A stretch of 64,000 nucleotides of DNA from NCBI RefSeq assembly GCF_900115565.1, contig NZ_FOWW01000004.1:310001-374000 (forward strand). The letters are read 5' to 3'. The position numbers and the translations under genes were made by a program. The notes beneath the pieces are model-generated. The model was given only the letters and a program-made list of their open reading frames with translations, searched no databases and had not been told where the DNA came from. The first letter of the stretch is position 1. Every line of letters starts with the position of its first letter. This document shows, piece by piece, positions 54,365 through 64,000 of this stretch. The DNA comes from Amycolatopsis arida (GTDB taxonomy: Bacteria > Actinomycetota > Actinomycetes > Mycobacteriales > Pseudonocardiaceae).

Positions 54365-55345
54365 CTACCGGGCGGCCTTGGTGACCAGCGCGGTGCCGGA
54401 GCCGGTACGAGCTCGCACCCGCAGCGCGACCTCCCCGTCGGGTGGGCTGTCGGCCACGTCCAGCTCGCTGGCGACGCGGCCGGAGGCGGAGGACAGCCGC
54501 ACCTCCGCGGCCACGCCCGAGCGGATCCCGACCCGGACGTCGCCGGACCCGGTGATCAGCTCCAGCTCGCCGGAGGCGGCCTCGGCCACGGACAGGTCGC
54601 CGCGACCGCTGCGCACCAGCACCCGGCCCGCGGTGACCCCCAGCCACACGTCACCCGTGCCGGTGGCCAGGGTCGCCGAGTCGGCCACCGACGACGCCTC
54701 GACGTCGCCGCTGCCGGTGCGCACCTGCAAGCCGGCCAGCGCGGTGCCGAGCCGGATCGCGCCGCTGCCGGTGCGCACCGTCGTCGACCCGTCCACCCGG
54801 TCCAGGCTCACCTCGCCGGACACGGTGGCCACGTCCGCCCTGCCGGCCGTGCCCGCGACGGCGACGTCGCCGGCACCCGTCCGCAGGTCCAGCCGGGACC
54901 CGGCCGGCGCGTGCACGGTGATCGCCAGCGGCACGTTGCGGAGGGCGAGGGCCTTCGGGCCGCGGACGACCAGGCGGTTGCCCAGCTTCTCGATCCGCAC
55001 CTGCCGCACCGCCTCGGCGGGAGAGCCCCGCAGGTCGGTGCCGAGCTGCGGGCCGAACCGCTCGCCCACCCAGCCCAGCAGCTGCGCCACGCCCTCGGCC
55101 CACGGTTGCTGCGCCGTCGGGTCGTGCCGTACCTCCACGCTCGCCTCACCCGTGCCGGCCTCGCCCGTCCCGGCGCCGGCCGCGCCGTTCTCGCCGGCCG
55201 TGCCGTGGGGGGTGTCGAGCCGGATGTCGACCCTGCCGATGGTGATGTCCACGTCCAGCTCGACCGGGCCGTCGGTGGGGAACGTCTGGGTGCGGACCAG
55301 CTCGTCGGGTCGCTCGGTGGACTGCTCACTCGGTTGCTCGGTCAT
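54365..55345 (-). CDS. DUF4097-family beta-solenoid protein
   Basis: 326 residues. After an N-terminal beta domain (GPVELDVDITIGRVDIRL), the sequence is a right-handed beta-helix-like series of short repeats: LRTGAGDVAVAGTAGRADVA, TVRTGSGAIRLGTALAGLQV, RTGSGDVEASSVADSATLAT, GTGDVWLGVTAGRVLVRSGR, and TGSGDVRVGI. This is typical of DUF4097 (adhesin-like) proteins, often partnered with a regulator. No signal peptide or membrane helix is seen, so it is probably cytoplasmic. It starts 3 bases after the RHH gene, so the two form one operon. Confidence 0.87.
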   Translation of the reverse strand: MTEQPSEQSTERPDELVRTQTFPTDGPVELDVDITIGRVDIRLDTPHGTAGENGAAGAGTGEAGTGEASVEVRHDPTAQQPWAEGVAQLLGWVGERFGPQLGTDLRGSPAEAVRQVRIEKLGNRLVVRGPKALALRNVPLAITVHAPAGSRLDLRTGAGDVAVAGTAGRADVATVSGEVSLDRVDGSTTVRTGSGAIRLGTALAGLQVRTGSGDVEASSVADSATLATGTGDVWLGVTAGRVLVRSGRGDLSVAEAASGELELITGSGDVRVGIRSGVAAEVRLSSASGRVASELDVADSPPDGEVALRVRARTGSGTALVTKAAR

Positions 55346-55348
55346 GGT

Positions 55349-55855
55349 TCACCCCCGGACCCAGCCGTGCAGTTGGGTGTCGCTCGGGCCGGACCAGTGC
55401 GGGTCGCGGCGGTGCCCCTTGCCGTGCAGCGCTCCCTGCACCGCCTGGGAGACGAACGTGTTCAGCGAGACGCCCTGGGCGGCGGCCGCCTGCTCGGCCT
55501 GCTCCTTGATCTGCTCGAACAGGCGCAGCGTGATCCGGCTGATGTCACCGCCGGCGTCGGTCGGCGGTGGTGGTGGCGGTGGCGGTGGTGCTGTGTCGCC
55601 GTCGGTGCCGCTCCCGCCGCCGGTGACCACCACGCGCACGTCCCGGCCGTCCAGCCGCACCTCGACCACGTGGTCCGCCAGGTGCGCGGTGACCTCCGCG
55701 GCGAGGTCGGACAGCGCGTTCATCAGGGCGAGCCGGGCCGCCGGCTCGAGCGCGGCGCCGAGCACCGCCGCGGTCCGCCGGGTCTGCTCGTCCCCGGCCG
55801 ACGCGGCGGTCGCCAGATCCTCCCGGAGTTGTTCCAGATACGGTGTCAGATCCAT
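55349..55855 (-). CDS. Ribbon-helix-helix regulator with polyproline linker
   Basis: 168 residues. The N-terminal helical part (YLEQLREDLATAASAGDEQT) leads to beta-rich HVVEVRLDGRDVRVVVTGGG. A run of nine prolines ([12 protein letters not shown]) precedes a C-terminal Arc/MetJ-like ribbon-helix-helix, ISRITLRLFEQIKEQAEQAA and GVSLNTFVSQAVQGALHG. RHH proteins bind short repeats spaced by about one helical turn. Such repeats overlap this gene's promoter and start codon (55854-55906), so it probably represses itself and the DUF4097 gene. ATG 55855 fits a leaderless transcript. Confidence 0.85.
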   Translation of the reverse strand: MDLTPYLEQLREDLATAASAGDEQTRRTAAVLGAALEPAARLALMNALSDLAAEVTAHLADHVVEVRLDGRDVRVVVTGGGSGTDGDTAPPPPPPPPPTDAGGDISRITLRLFEQIKEQAEQAAAAQGVSLNTFVSQAVQGALHGKGHRRDPHWSGPSDTQLHGWVRG

Positions 55856-55906
55856 GACGCCAATATGACGCCATAGATGACATCAGTCAAGCCGGGATTG
55901 ATGTCA
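55854..55906 (-). promoter_or_regulatory. Leaderless promoter with ~11-bp-spaced RHH operator repeats
   Basis: On the minus strand TTGACT (55890-55885), a 17-base spacer and CATATT (55867-55862) are followed by 6 bases, then the ATG whose A (55855) is the expected transcription start. On the plus strand ATGACGCCA occurs at 55854 and 55865, ATGACATCA at 55877, and an inverted TGATGTCA at 55899-55906. TGACATCA/TGATGTCA are perfect inverted arms 13 bases apart. The 11-12 base steps match cooperative RHH dimer binding. Confidence 0.75.
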
Positions 55907-56030
55907 AGTCTGGTGTCCGAGTAGTGCCGTGCTGGTCCCGGCCGGTCCCGCAACGCGACGACGGTTCTGTCGGGCCCGGCGGTTACCCTGCCGGGAGTCG
56001 AAGTTCGCGGCACGGGAGAGGGAGTAGGGA

Positions 56031-56795
56031 GTGGAGACAGACGTGGCCGAGACGGTCTCGCCAAGGGTTCAGCTGATCGCCAAGACGGAGTTCTTCCCAC
56101 CGGAGGACGTCCCGTGGTCCACCGACGCCGACGGGGGGCAGGCGCTGGCGGAGTTCGCCGGGCGGGCCTGCTACCAGTCCTGGAAGAAGCCGAACCCGAA
56201 GACCGCGACCAACGCCGGCTACCTCGACCACATCATCGAGGTCGGTCACCTCTCGGTGCTCGAGCACGGGTCGGCCAGCTTCTACGTCACCGGCGTCTCG
56301 CGCTCGCTCACCCACGAGCTCATCCGGCACCGGCACTTCTCCTACTCGCAGCTGTCCCAGCGTTACGTGCCCGAGCGAGACGCCGCGTTCGTCGAGCCGG
56401 ACGTCATCGCGCGGGACCCGGAGCTGCACGCGAAGTTCCTCGCCGCCACCCAGGCCAGCCTCGACGCCTACAACGAGCTGCTGGCCGGCCTGGAGGAGAG
56501 GTTCGCCGACGCGCCCAGCGCCACGCTGCGCCGCAAGCAGGCCCGGCAGGCCGCCCGCTCGGTGCTGCCCAACGCCACCGAGACCCGGATCGTCGTGACC
56601 GGCAACTACCGGGCGTGGCGACACTTCATCGCGATGCGTGCCACCGAGCACGCCGACGTGGAGATCCGCGCGCTGGCCGTGGAGTGCCTGCGGCAGCTGC
56701 AGAAGGCCGCGGAGAACGTGTTCGCCGACTTCACCATCTCCACCCTGCCCGACGGCACCGAGGTCGCGTCCAGCCCGAAGGTGCTCGAAGGCTGA
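56031..56795 (+). CDS. thyX: FAD-dependent thymidylate synthase ThyX
   Basis: 254 residues. The ThyX motif is in [20 protein letters not shown] (R-H-R-x-x-S, residues 99-104), with [20 protein letters not shown] before it and [20 protein letters not shown] after it. It methylates dUMP with methylenetetrahydrofolate and NADPH through FAD. GTG 56031 is just after GGGAG; a TACCCT -10 candidate lies at 55984. It is divergent from the RHH operon and coupled to the ACT gene (TGATG). Confidence 0.97.
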   Translation: METDVAETVSPRVQLIAKTEFFPPEDVPWSTDADGGQALAEFAGRACYQSWKKPNPKTATNAGYLDHIIEVGHLSVLEHGSASFYVTGVSRSLTHELIRHRHFSYSQLSQRYVPERDAAFVEPDVIARDPELHAKFLAATQASLDAYNELLAGLEERFADAPSATLRRKQARQAARSVLPNATETRIVVTGNYRAWRHFIAMRATEHADVEIRALAVECLRQLQKAAENVFADFTISTLPDGTEVASSPKVLEG

Positions 56796-57190
56796 TGCGC
56801 CGGCTCGGCATCGACGTCCGGCCCGGCGACTACGCCGTGGCCCGGCTCGACCCCGCCGCGCCCGTGCCGGCCGGCCTGCTCGACGCGGCCGGCGCGGGCC
56901 TGGTCTCGGTCACCAGGACCGCGGAGGAGCTGTCGGTCGTCTGTCCGGCCGAGCGTGCCCCCGCCGAGGCCGAGGTGGAGCGCGGCTGGCGGCTGCTGTC
57001 CGTGCGGGGGCCGCTGGCCGTCACGCTCACCGGGGTGATCGCCGCGCTGTCCAGCGAGCTCGCCGCGGCCGGCGTCGCGCTGGTCACCGTGTCCACTTTC
57101 GACACCGACCACATCCTGGTCAGGGCCGGCGACCTGACCAGGGCGGTCGCCGCGCTACGGGCCGCGGGCAACGAGGTGCACGGCGACTGA
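56795..57190 (+). CDS. ACT-domain-like small protein
   Basis: 131 residues. VTLTGVIAALSSELAAAGVA with LVTVSTFDTDHILVRAGDLT and RAVAALRAAGNEV is the C-terminal half of an ACT fold of the type seen in CASTOR/ACT_7 proteins. The N-terminal half (RRLGIDVRPGDYAVARLDPA) matches the family's first beta-alpha unit. ACT proteins bind amino acids as regulators. ATG 56795 shares a base with the thyX stop, so both are translated together; a link with dapA is possible but unproved. Confidence 0.82.
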   Translation: MRRLGIDVRPGDYAVARLDPAAPVPAGLLDAAGAGLVSVTRTAEELSVVCPAERAPAEAEVERGWRLLSVRGPLAVTLTGVIAALSSELAAAGVALVTVSTFDTDHILVRAGDLTRAVAALRAAGNEVHGD

Positions 57191-57210
57191 CGCCCCGTGT
57201 GACCGGGGCG
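57191..57210 (+). terminator. Hairpin after the thyX-ACT unit
   Basis: A 7-bp perfect inverted repeat (57191-57197, 57204-57210) begins immediately after the ACT gene's stop. TACGAT at 57274-57279 further on is a likely -10 for the kinase gene. Confidence 0.55.
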
Positions 57211-57309
57211 GGGGAGGGGCGGAACCGTGCGGCACCCGTGGTGGTCGGAACACCAGCGCGGCCTCACCGTCGCTACGATGCTGCCCCGACCGACGAAAGG
57301 CCCACCCCC

Positions 57310-60001
<2,692 letters not shown>

Positions 60002-60116
60002 CACCCGCCGTGTGCGGCACGACCGGGGTCACCTCAGCGCCGGCGCCGGTCACGGCCCCGCGGAGCGGAGCGACCGGCGCGCCCCTGCCCGTCGAGTGAG
60101 GAGCGAACGGAACACC

Positions 60117-61826
60117 TTGACACTCAACCCACACCTGGCCCCGCAGGCACCCGGACCGGCCAATCCCCCGCCCGCGCTGCCGCCCGGCGGCCTGCGCGTC
60201 GTCGCCCTCGGTGGGATCGGCGAGATCGGCCGCAACATGACGGTCTTCGAGTACGACGGCCGGTTGCTGGTCGTCGACTGCGGGGTGCTCTTCCCCGAGG
60301 ACGCCCAACCCGGCGTCGACCTGATCCTGCCCGACTTCCGGGCCATCGAGGACCGGCTCGACGACATCGAGGCACTCGTGCTCACCCACGGGCACGAGGA
60401 CCACATCGGCGCGGTGCCCTTCCTCCTGCGCATGCGGCCCGACCTGCCGGTCTACGGCTCGAGGTTCACCCTGGCGCTGCTGGCCGCCAAGTGCCGGGAG
60501 CACCGGCAGCGCCCGGCGCTGCACGAGGTGCGCGAGGGTGAGCGCCGCGACGTGGGCGCGTTCGGCCTGGAGTTCTTCGCGGTCAACCACTCCATCCCGG
60601 ACGCGCTCGCGGTGGCCATTCGCACCCCGGCCGGGGTGGTGCTGCACACCGGCGACATCAAGCTCGACCAGCTGCCACTGGACGGCCGGCTCACCGACCT
60701 GGCCGGGTTCTACCGGCTCGGCGCCGAGGGCGTCGACCTGTTCCTGGTGGACTCGACCAACGCCGAGGTACCCGGCTTCGTGATGCCCGAGCGGGACATC
60801 GGGCCGGTGCTCGACGACGTGATCCGCCGGGTGGACCAGCGGGTGATCGTCGCGTGCTTCGCCAGCCATGTGCACCGGGTGCAGCAGGTACTGGACGTGG
60901 CCGCCGAGCACGGCCGGCGGGTGGCGTTCGTCGGCAGGTCGATGGCCCGCAACATGGGCATCGCCGCCGAGCTGGGCCTGCTCCGGATGCCCGAGGGGCT
61001 GCTGGTCGACCTGGACGAGGCGGCGGCGCTGCCGGAGAGCAAGGTCGTGTTCGTCTCCACCGGCTCGCAGGGCGAGCCGCTGTCCGCGCTGTCCCGGATG
61101 GCCCGCGGCGAGCACCGGCAGATCTCCATCCGGGCCGGTGACACCGTGATCCTGGCCAGCTCGATGATCCCGGGCAACGAGACCGCGGTGTTCGGCGTGG
61201 TCAACGGCCTGGTCCGGCTCGGCGCGCACGTGGTGCACCAGGGCAACGCGAAGGTGCACGTGTCCGGGCACGCGTCGGCCGGTGAGCTGCTGTACCTGTA
61301 CAACGCGGTGCGGCCGAGCAACGTGATGCCGGTGCACGGCGAGTGGAAGCACCTGCGGGCCAACGCCGAGCTCGCGGTGCGCACCGGCGTGGACCCGGAG
61401 AGCGTCGTGATCGCCGAGGACGGCGTGGTGGTCGACCTGGTGGACGGGAAGGCTCGCGTCTCCGGGCGGGTCGGGGTCGGGCACGTGTACGTCGACGGGC
61501 TGTCCGTCGGCGACGTCGGCGAGTCCACCCTGTCCGACCGGCTGGTCCTCGGTGAGGGCGGCTTCATCGCGATCACCGTGGCGGTGGACTCCACCACGGG
61601 CAGGGCGGTGAGCCGCCCCACGGTGTCCGGGCGCGGCTTCTCCGACGACCCGAAGGCACTGGACGCGGCGGTGGCGCTGGTGGAGATGGAGCTGTCCCGC
61701 ACCGAGGTCGAGGGGATCACCGACACCCATCGGATCGCGCAGGCGATTCGCAGGGTGGTGGGCCGCTGGGTCGCCGAGACCTACCGCCGCCGGCCCATGA
61801 TCGTCCCCACCGTCATTCCGGTCTGA
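60117..61826 (+). CDS. rnj: Ribonuclease J
   Basis: 569 residues. Metallo-beta-lactamase motif VLTHGHEDHIGAVPFLLRMR with FAVNHSIPDALAVAI; beta-CASP part VACFASHVHRVQQVLDVAAE and ISIRAGDTVILASSMIPGNE; later PSNVMPVHGEWKHLRANAEL. It is a 5'-3' exonuclease and endonuclease for rRNA maturation and mRNA decay, a partner of pnp. TTG 60117 gives MTLNPHLAPQ and has AGGAG about 13 bases upstream, so the start is a little uncertain. Its end overlaps the convergent EamA gene by 14 bases. Confidence 0.96.
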   Translation: MTLNPHLAPQAPGPANPPPALPPGGLRVVALGGIGEIGRNMTVFEYDGRLLVVDCGVLFPEDAQPGVDLILPDFRAIEDRLDDIEALVLTHGHEDHIGAVPFLLRMRPDLPVYGSRFTLALLAAKCREHRQRPALHEVREGERRDVGAFGLEFFAVNHSIPDALAVAIRTPAGVVLHTGDIKLDQLPLDGRLTDLAGFYRLGAEGVDLFLVDSTNAEVPGFVMPERDIGPVLDDVIRRVDQRVIVACFASHVHRVQQVLDVAAEHGRRVAFVGRSMARNMGIAAELGLLRMPEGLLVDLDEAAALPESKVVFVSTGSQGEPLSALSRMARGEHRQISIRAGDTVILASSMIPGNETAVFGVVNGLVRLGAHVVHQGNAKVHVSGHASAGELLYLYNAVRPSNVMPVHGEWKHLRANAELAVRTGVDPESVVIAEDGVVVDLVDGKARVSGRVGVGHVYVDGLSVGDVGESTLSDRLVLGEGGFIAITVAVDSTTGRAVSRPTVSGRGFSDDPKALDAAVALVEMELSRTEVEGITDTHRIAQAIRRVVGRWVAETYRRRPMIVPTVIPV

Positions 61827-62805
61827 CGGTCGGCTCGGGCAGCGGCTCGGCCGGGGTGGGCGGCCGCTTGCCGGGCGAGGTGAGCTGCACGACGGTGGCA
61901 CCGCCGAGCAGCACCGCGGCGCCGAGCAGCTGCGGCCAGGTCAGCGCCTCGCCGAGCGTGGCCCACGCCAGGCCGGTCGCGACCAGCGGCTCGCCCAGCG
62001 CGAGCACGCTGGCCACCGAGGCCGGCAGGTGCCGTAGCGCGGTGATCCCCGCCAGGTAGGCCAGTACGGTGGACACCAGCGCCACCGCGACCAGCAGCAG
62101 CCACACCGGCGGCCGCCACGGGCCGAACGCGGCCGGCGCGGCGAGCACCTCGGTCGGCCACGTCCACGGGGGAGCCACGGCGCAGACCGCGACCGCACCG
62201 ATGATCATTCCCCAGGTGACCATGCCCAGCGGGTGCCGGCTGGCCACCCCGTGCTCGCCGAGCAGGAAGTACGCGGCCGAGCACAGCGCGGCGCCGAGCC
62301 CGGCGAGCAGCCCGAGCCCGTCCAGCCGCAGCCCCTGGTGCACCTGCGCCACCATCGCCAGCCCGAGCATCGCCAGGCCGATGCCGGCCCACATCACCCT
62401 GGGCAGCCGCACCCGCCGGACGAACCGCACCCACAACGCCACCAGCACCGGCGAGGTGAACTCCAGCAGGATCGCCACGCCGACCGGAACACGGGAGACG
62501 GCCACGAAGTACAGCAGTTGCACGCCGGCCACCCCGAGCAGGCCGTACCCGGCGAGCAGCCTCCACTCCCCGCGGCGCACCCTCAGCAGCGCCGGCCGGA
62601 CGAGTCCGACGCCGAGCGCCAGCACCACGGCGGAGAGGGCGATCCTGGCCGCGGCGACCTGTTCCGGCGCGAGCCCGGCGAGCATGGCCGGCTTGCCGAT
62701 CGCTCCTGAGCTGCCGAAGCAGACCGAGGCGAGCAGGATCAGCAGCAGGCCACGGGCCTGGCTCGGGCTGAACGGCCGTGGGGGAGCGGAGACGTCGGTG
62801 GTCAC
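61813..62805 (-). CDS. EamA-family (DMT) transporter
   Basis: 330 residues, ten membrane segments in two EamA repeats. GLLLILLASVCFGSSGAIGK, AVSRVPVGVAILLEFTSPVL and ASVASVLALGEPLVATGLAW with LGEALTWPQLLGAAVLLGGA are RhaT/YdcZ-type landmarks. It probably exports amino acids or other metabolites. GTG 62805 lies 7 bases after TACCCT (62818-62813), so the mRNA may be leaderless. An inverted repeat at 62854-62880 could be its operator. It overlaps rnj tail to tail. Confidence 0.9.
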   Translation of the reverse strand: MTTDVSAPPRPFSPSQARGLLLILLASVCFGSSGAIGKPAMLAGLAPEQVAAARIALSAVVLALGVGLVRPALLRVRRGEWRLLAGYGLLGVAGVQLLYFVAVSRVPVGVAILLEFTSPVLVALWVRFVRRVRLPRVMWAGIGLAMLGLAMVAQVHQGLRLDGLGLLAGLGAALCSAAYFLLGEHGVASRHPLGMVTWGMIIGAVAVCAVAPPWTWPTEVLAAPAAFGPWRPPVWLLLVAVALVSTVLAYLAGITALRHLPASVASVLALGEPLVATGLAWATLGEALTWPQLLGAAVLLGGATVVQLTSPGKRPPTPAEPLPEPTVRPE

Positions 62806-62812
62806 GCGCCGA

Positions 62813-62818
62813 AGGGTA
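62813..62818 (-). promoter_or_regulatory. -10 element of the EamA gene
   Basis: TACCCT on the minus strand is followed by 7 bases and the GTG start codon with no ribosome site, fitting leaderless transcription. Confidence 0.45.
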
Positions 62819-62853
62819 GGTCGCCGACGACATCTCCCGGTACCTGATTTCGC

Positions 62854-62880
62854 TAACCGGTCATCCATGTTCACCGGTTA
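62854..62880. promoter_or_regulatory. Perfect inverted repeat, operator candidate for the EamA gene
   Basis: TAACCGGT (62854-62861) and ACCGGTTA (62873-62880) are perfect 8-bp inverted arms with an 11-base spacer, 49-75 bases upstream of the EamA start and so just before its predicted -35. No regulator gene is adjacent. Confidence 0.6.
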
Positions 62881-63211
62881 TCGCAAGCCGCGAGGAGGCC
62901 ATGCCCCCACGGCAACGACCGCCAAGCTCGGGCGCGGGGACGCCGCGTGCCACCACGGCTCCCGATGGGCCCCGCTGCGCGACGACGGCGAAGCCGCGCG
63001 GTAGGGGAGCGTTGAGCAAGCACAGTGCCGCGCGGCGTCTGCGTGGGGTGGTGGGGGAGAGGGGGGTGCCCCCGGAGGTCCCCGTGGTGGCGTCGAGTGT
63101 GACCAAGGGACCGTGGTGGCGGTGGGTGCCGTGGGGGCCGTGGCTGCCCGGGGACGGGCGGCTGGGCCGGTCGGTGCCGCGCGGTTTCCGTCGGGGTCGG
63201 TGCCGGGGCGG
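62881..63211. other. Non-coding stretch, possible dispersed repeat or decayed gene
   Basis: No frame here has a ribosome site with a recognisable protein. On the minus strand one frame reads LPRGFAVVAQRGPSGAVVAR and APELGGRCRGGMASSRLAIT continuously, which resembles the short repeat-derived hypothetical ORFs seen in actinobacterial genomes; I cannot confirm that here. The rest (about 63030-63211) is G-rich on the plus strand and looks uncoded. Confidence 0.3.
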
Positions 63212-63973
63212 TCAGCGCTGGGGTTTCCAGGGGCTGACGGTGTCGGTGGGGCGGGTGGGGTCGTGGAACCGGGGAAGGTCGGGCTCGTCGCGGCGCAGCG
63301 GAACCAGGCCCTCGGTGATCGCCCGCATGATCCTGGCGTGCGCGCGCACGGCGCTGCCGGGCCGCCCTTCGGCGAACTCGCTCAGGTCGACCGGCTCGCC
63401 GAAGTGCACCCGGAGCGTGGGCCGGCGCAGCGGGGCGGTGAGCCCGGACCGGGCCAGCGGCAGGATGTCGGCCGGCCTGCTCACGGTCTCCGTGCCCCAG
63501 TACACCGCCTCGTGCGCGCCCCACTGGCTGATCGGCACCACCGGCACGCCGGCCGCCAGCGCCAGCCGGGCCGCGCCGGTCTTGCCCCGCTCCGGCCACA
63601 GCCCCGGGTCGTGGCTGATTCGGCCCTCGGGGTAGACGATGATCGGCGAGCGGGTGGCGCGCAACGCCTCGACGGCCGCGGCGAACTGCTCGATGGCCGC
63701 CGCCTTGCCGCGGTCCACTCGCAGGTGCCCACTGGCCCGCAGCGCCCGTCCGAGGACCGGTGTGTCGAGCAGGCCGCCGGCGAGCAGGAAGCGCGGCGCG
63801 AGACCGATCCGGCGGCAGGCCGCCATCAGCACGAAGGCGTCGAACACGCCGATGTGGTTGGCCGCCATCAGCAGCGGGCGCCCGCGCAGCTCGCGGGGTA
63901 TCCCACCGGTGACCCGCAGTCGCCCGACCAGGCGCACCAGGCCCGCGTCGAGGGCGAGTACGGTCCGCCACAC
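63212..63973 (-). CDS. PlsC-type 1-acyl-glycerol-3-phosphate acyltransferase (may extend past the edge)
   Basis: 253 residues from GTG 63973, but the frame stays open to the window edge (GRHPATGGVWRTVLAL), so the true start may be outside. Acyltransferase motifs are LMAANHIGVFDAFVL (H-x-x-x-x-D), SGHLRVDRGKAAAIEQF, IIVYPEGRISHDPGL (E-G-x-x) and VPVVPISQWGAHE. It would acylate lysophosphatidate or a related acceptor at the membrane during phospholipid synthesis. The length fits a full PlsC protein. Downstream lies the uncoded stretch 62881-63211. Confidence 0.87.
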   Translation of the reverse strand: MWRTVLALDAGLVRLVGRLRVTGGIPRELRGRPLLMAANHIGVFDAFVLMAACRRIGLAPRFLLAGGLLDTPVLGRALRASGHLRVDRGKAAAIEQFAAAVEALRATRSPIIVYPEGRISHDPGLWPERGKTGAARLALAAGVPVVPISQWGAHEAVYWGTETVSRPADILPLARSGLTAPLRRPTLRVHFGEPVDLSEFAEGRPGSAVRAHARIMRAITEGLVPLRRDEPDLPRFHDPTRPTDTVSPWKPQR

Positions 63974-64000
63974 CGCCGGTGGCCGGATGTCGCCCGGCTC

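Overview
The window is a 64-kb piece of a very GC-rich actinobacterial chromosome. Codons end almost always in G or C, GTG starts are common, and several promoters look leaderless. A complete mce operon and the gene order rimP-nusA-ylxR-infB-rbfA ... truB-ribF ... rpsO-pnp ... dapB ... thyX-dapA-rnj, which matches the mycobacterial arrangement, point to a mycolate-lineage or Pseudonocardiales-type organism. The genus cannot be fixed from the sequence alone. No rRNA, tRNA, CRISPR array or intact insertion sequence was seen.

Bases 1-12.8 kb are accessory. They hold two SARP regulators ending tail to tail, MarR and TetR regulators, a short-chain dehydrogenase, an antibiotic-type glycosyltransferase, a peroxiredoxin-like protein coupled to a luciferase-like monooxygenase, an FAD monooxygenase, a second luciferase-like oxidoreductase, a threonine-dehydratase-like enzyme and an FGE-sulfatase-fold protein. 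Gene debris lies between them: an internally deleted Na+/H+ antiporter remnant, and a junction where the 3' tail of a second FAD monooxygenase abuts the 3' tail of a second copy of the glycosyltransferase. This reads as the eroded flank of a specialised-metabolite locus.

Bases 12.9-22.4 kb are an mce lipid-import operon: two YrbE permeases, six MCE proteins in A-F order, then a TetR regulator. Most genes overlap by ATGA or GTGA. A dispersed repeat sits between the third and fourth MCE genes. The fourth (mceD) has an apparent one-base deletion about 220 bases before its natural stop.

Bases 22.5-29.0 kb carry a GT-C membrane glycosyltransferase, a translationally coupled pair of bacterial-PH-domain membrane proteins, a class V aminotransferase-fold enzyme, a membrane-anchored protein of unknown role and a Tat-type lipoprotein of the DUF4439 ferritin-like family.

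Bases 29.2-49.4 kb are core information-processing and wall genes: ribosome maturation and translation initiation (rimP, nusA, ylxR, infB, ylxP, rbfA), a G10-type methyltransferase, a DHH phosphoesterase, MATE and MFS transporters, truB, ribF, an HTH protein with thpR, rpsO, pnp, an M16 protease and dapB. Strong hairpins follow infB, truB, rpsO and pnp, and rpsO and pnp have structured leaders.

Bases 49.4-64 kb mix transporters and small accessory genes with the conserved thyX-ACT, Ser/Thr kinase, dapA and rnj genes. A divergent two-gene unit (ribbon-helix-helix protein plus DUF4097 protein) is preceded by an unusually clear operator that overlaps a leaderless promoter. The window ends in a PlsC-type acyltransferase that may run past the edge.
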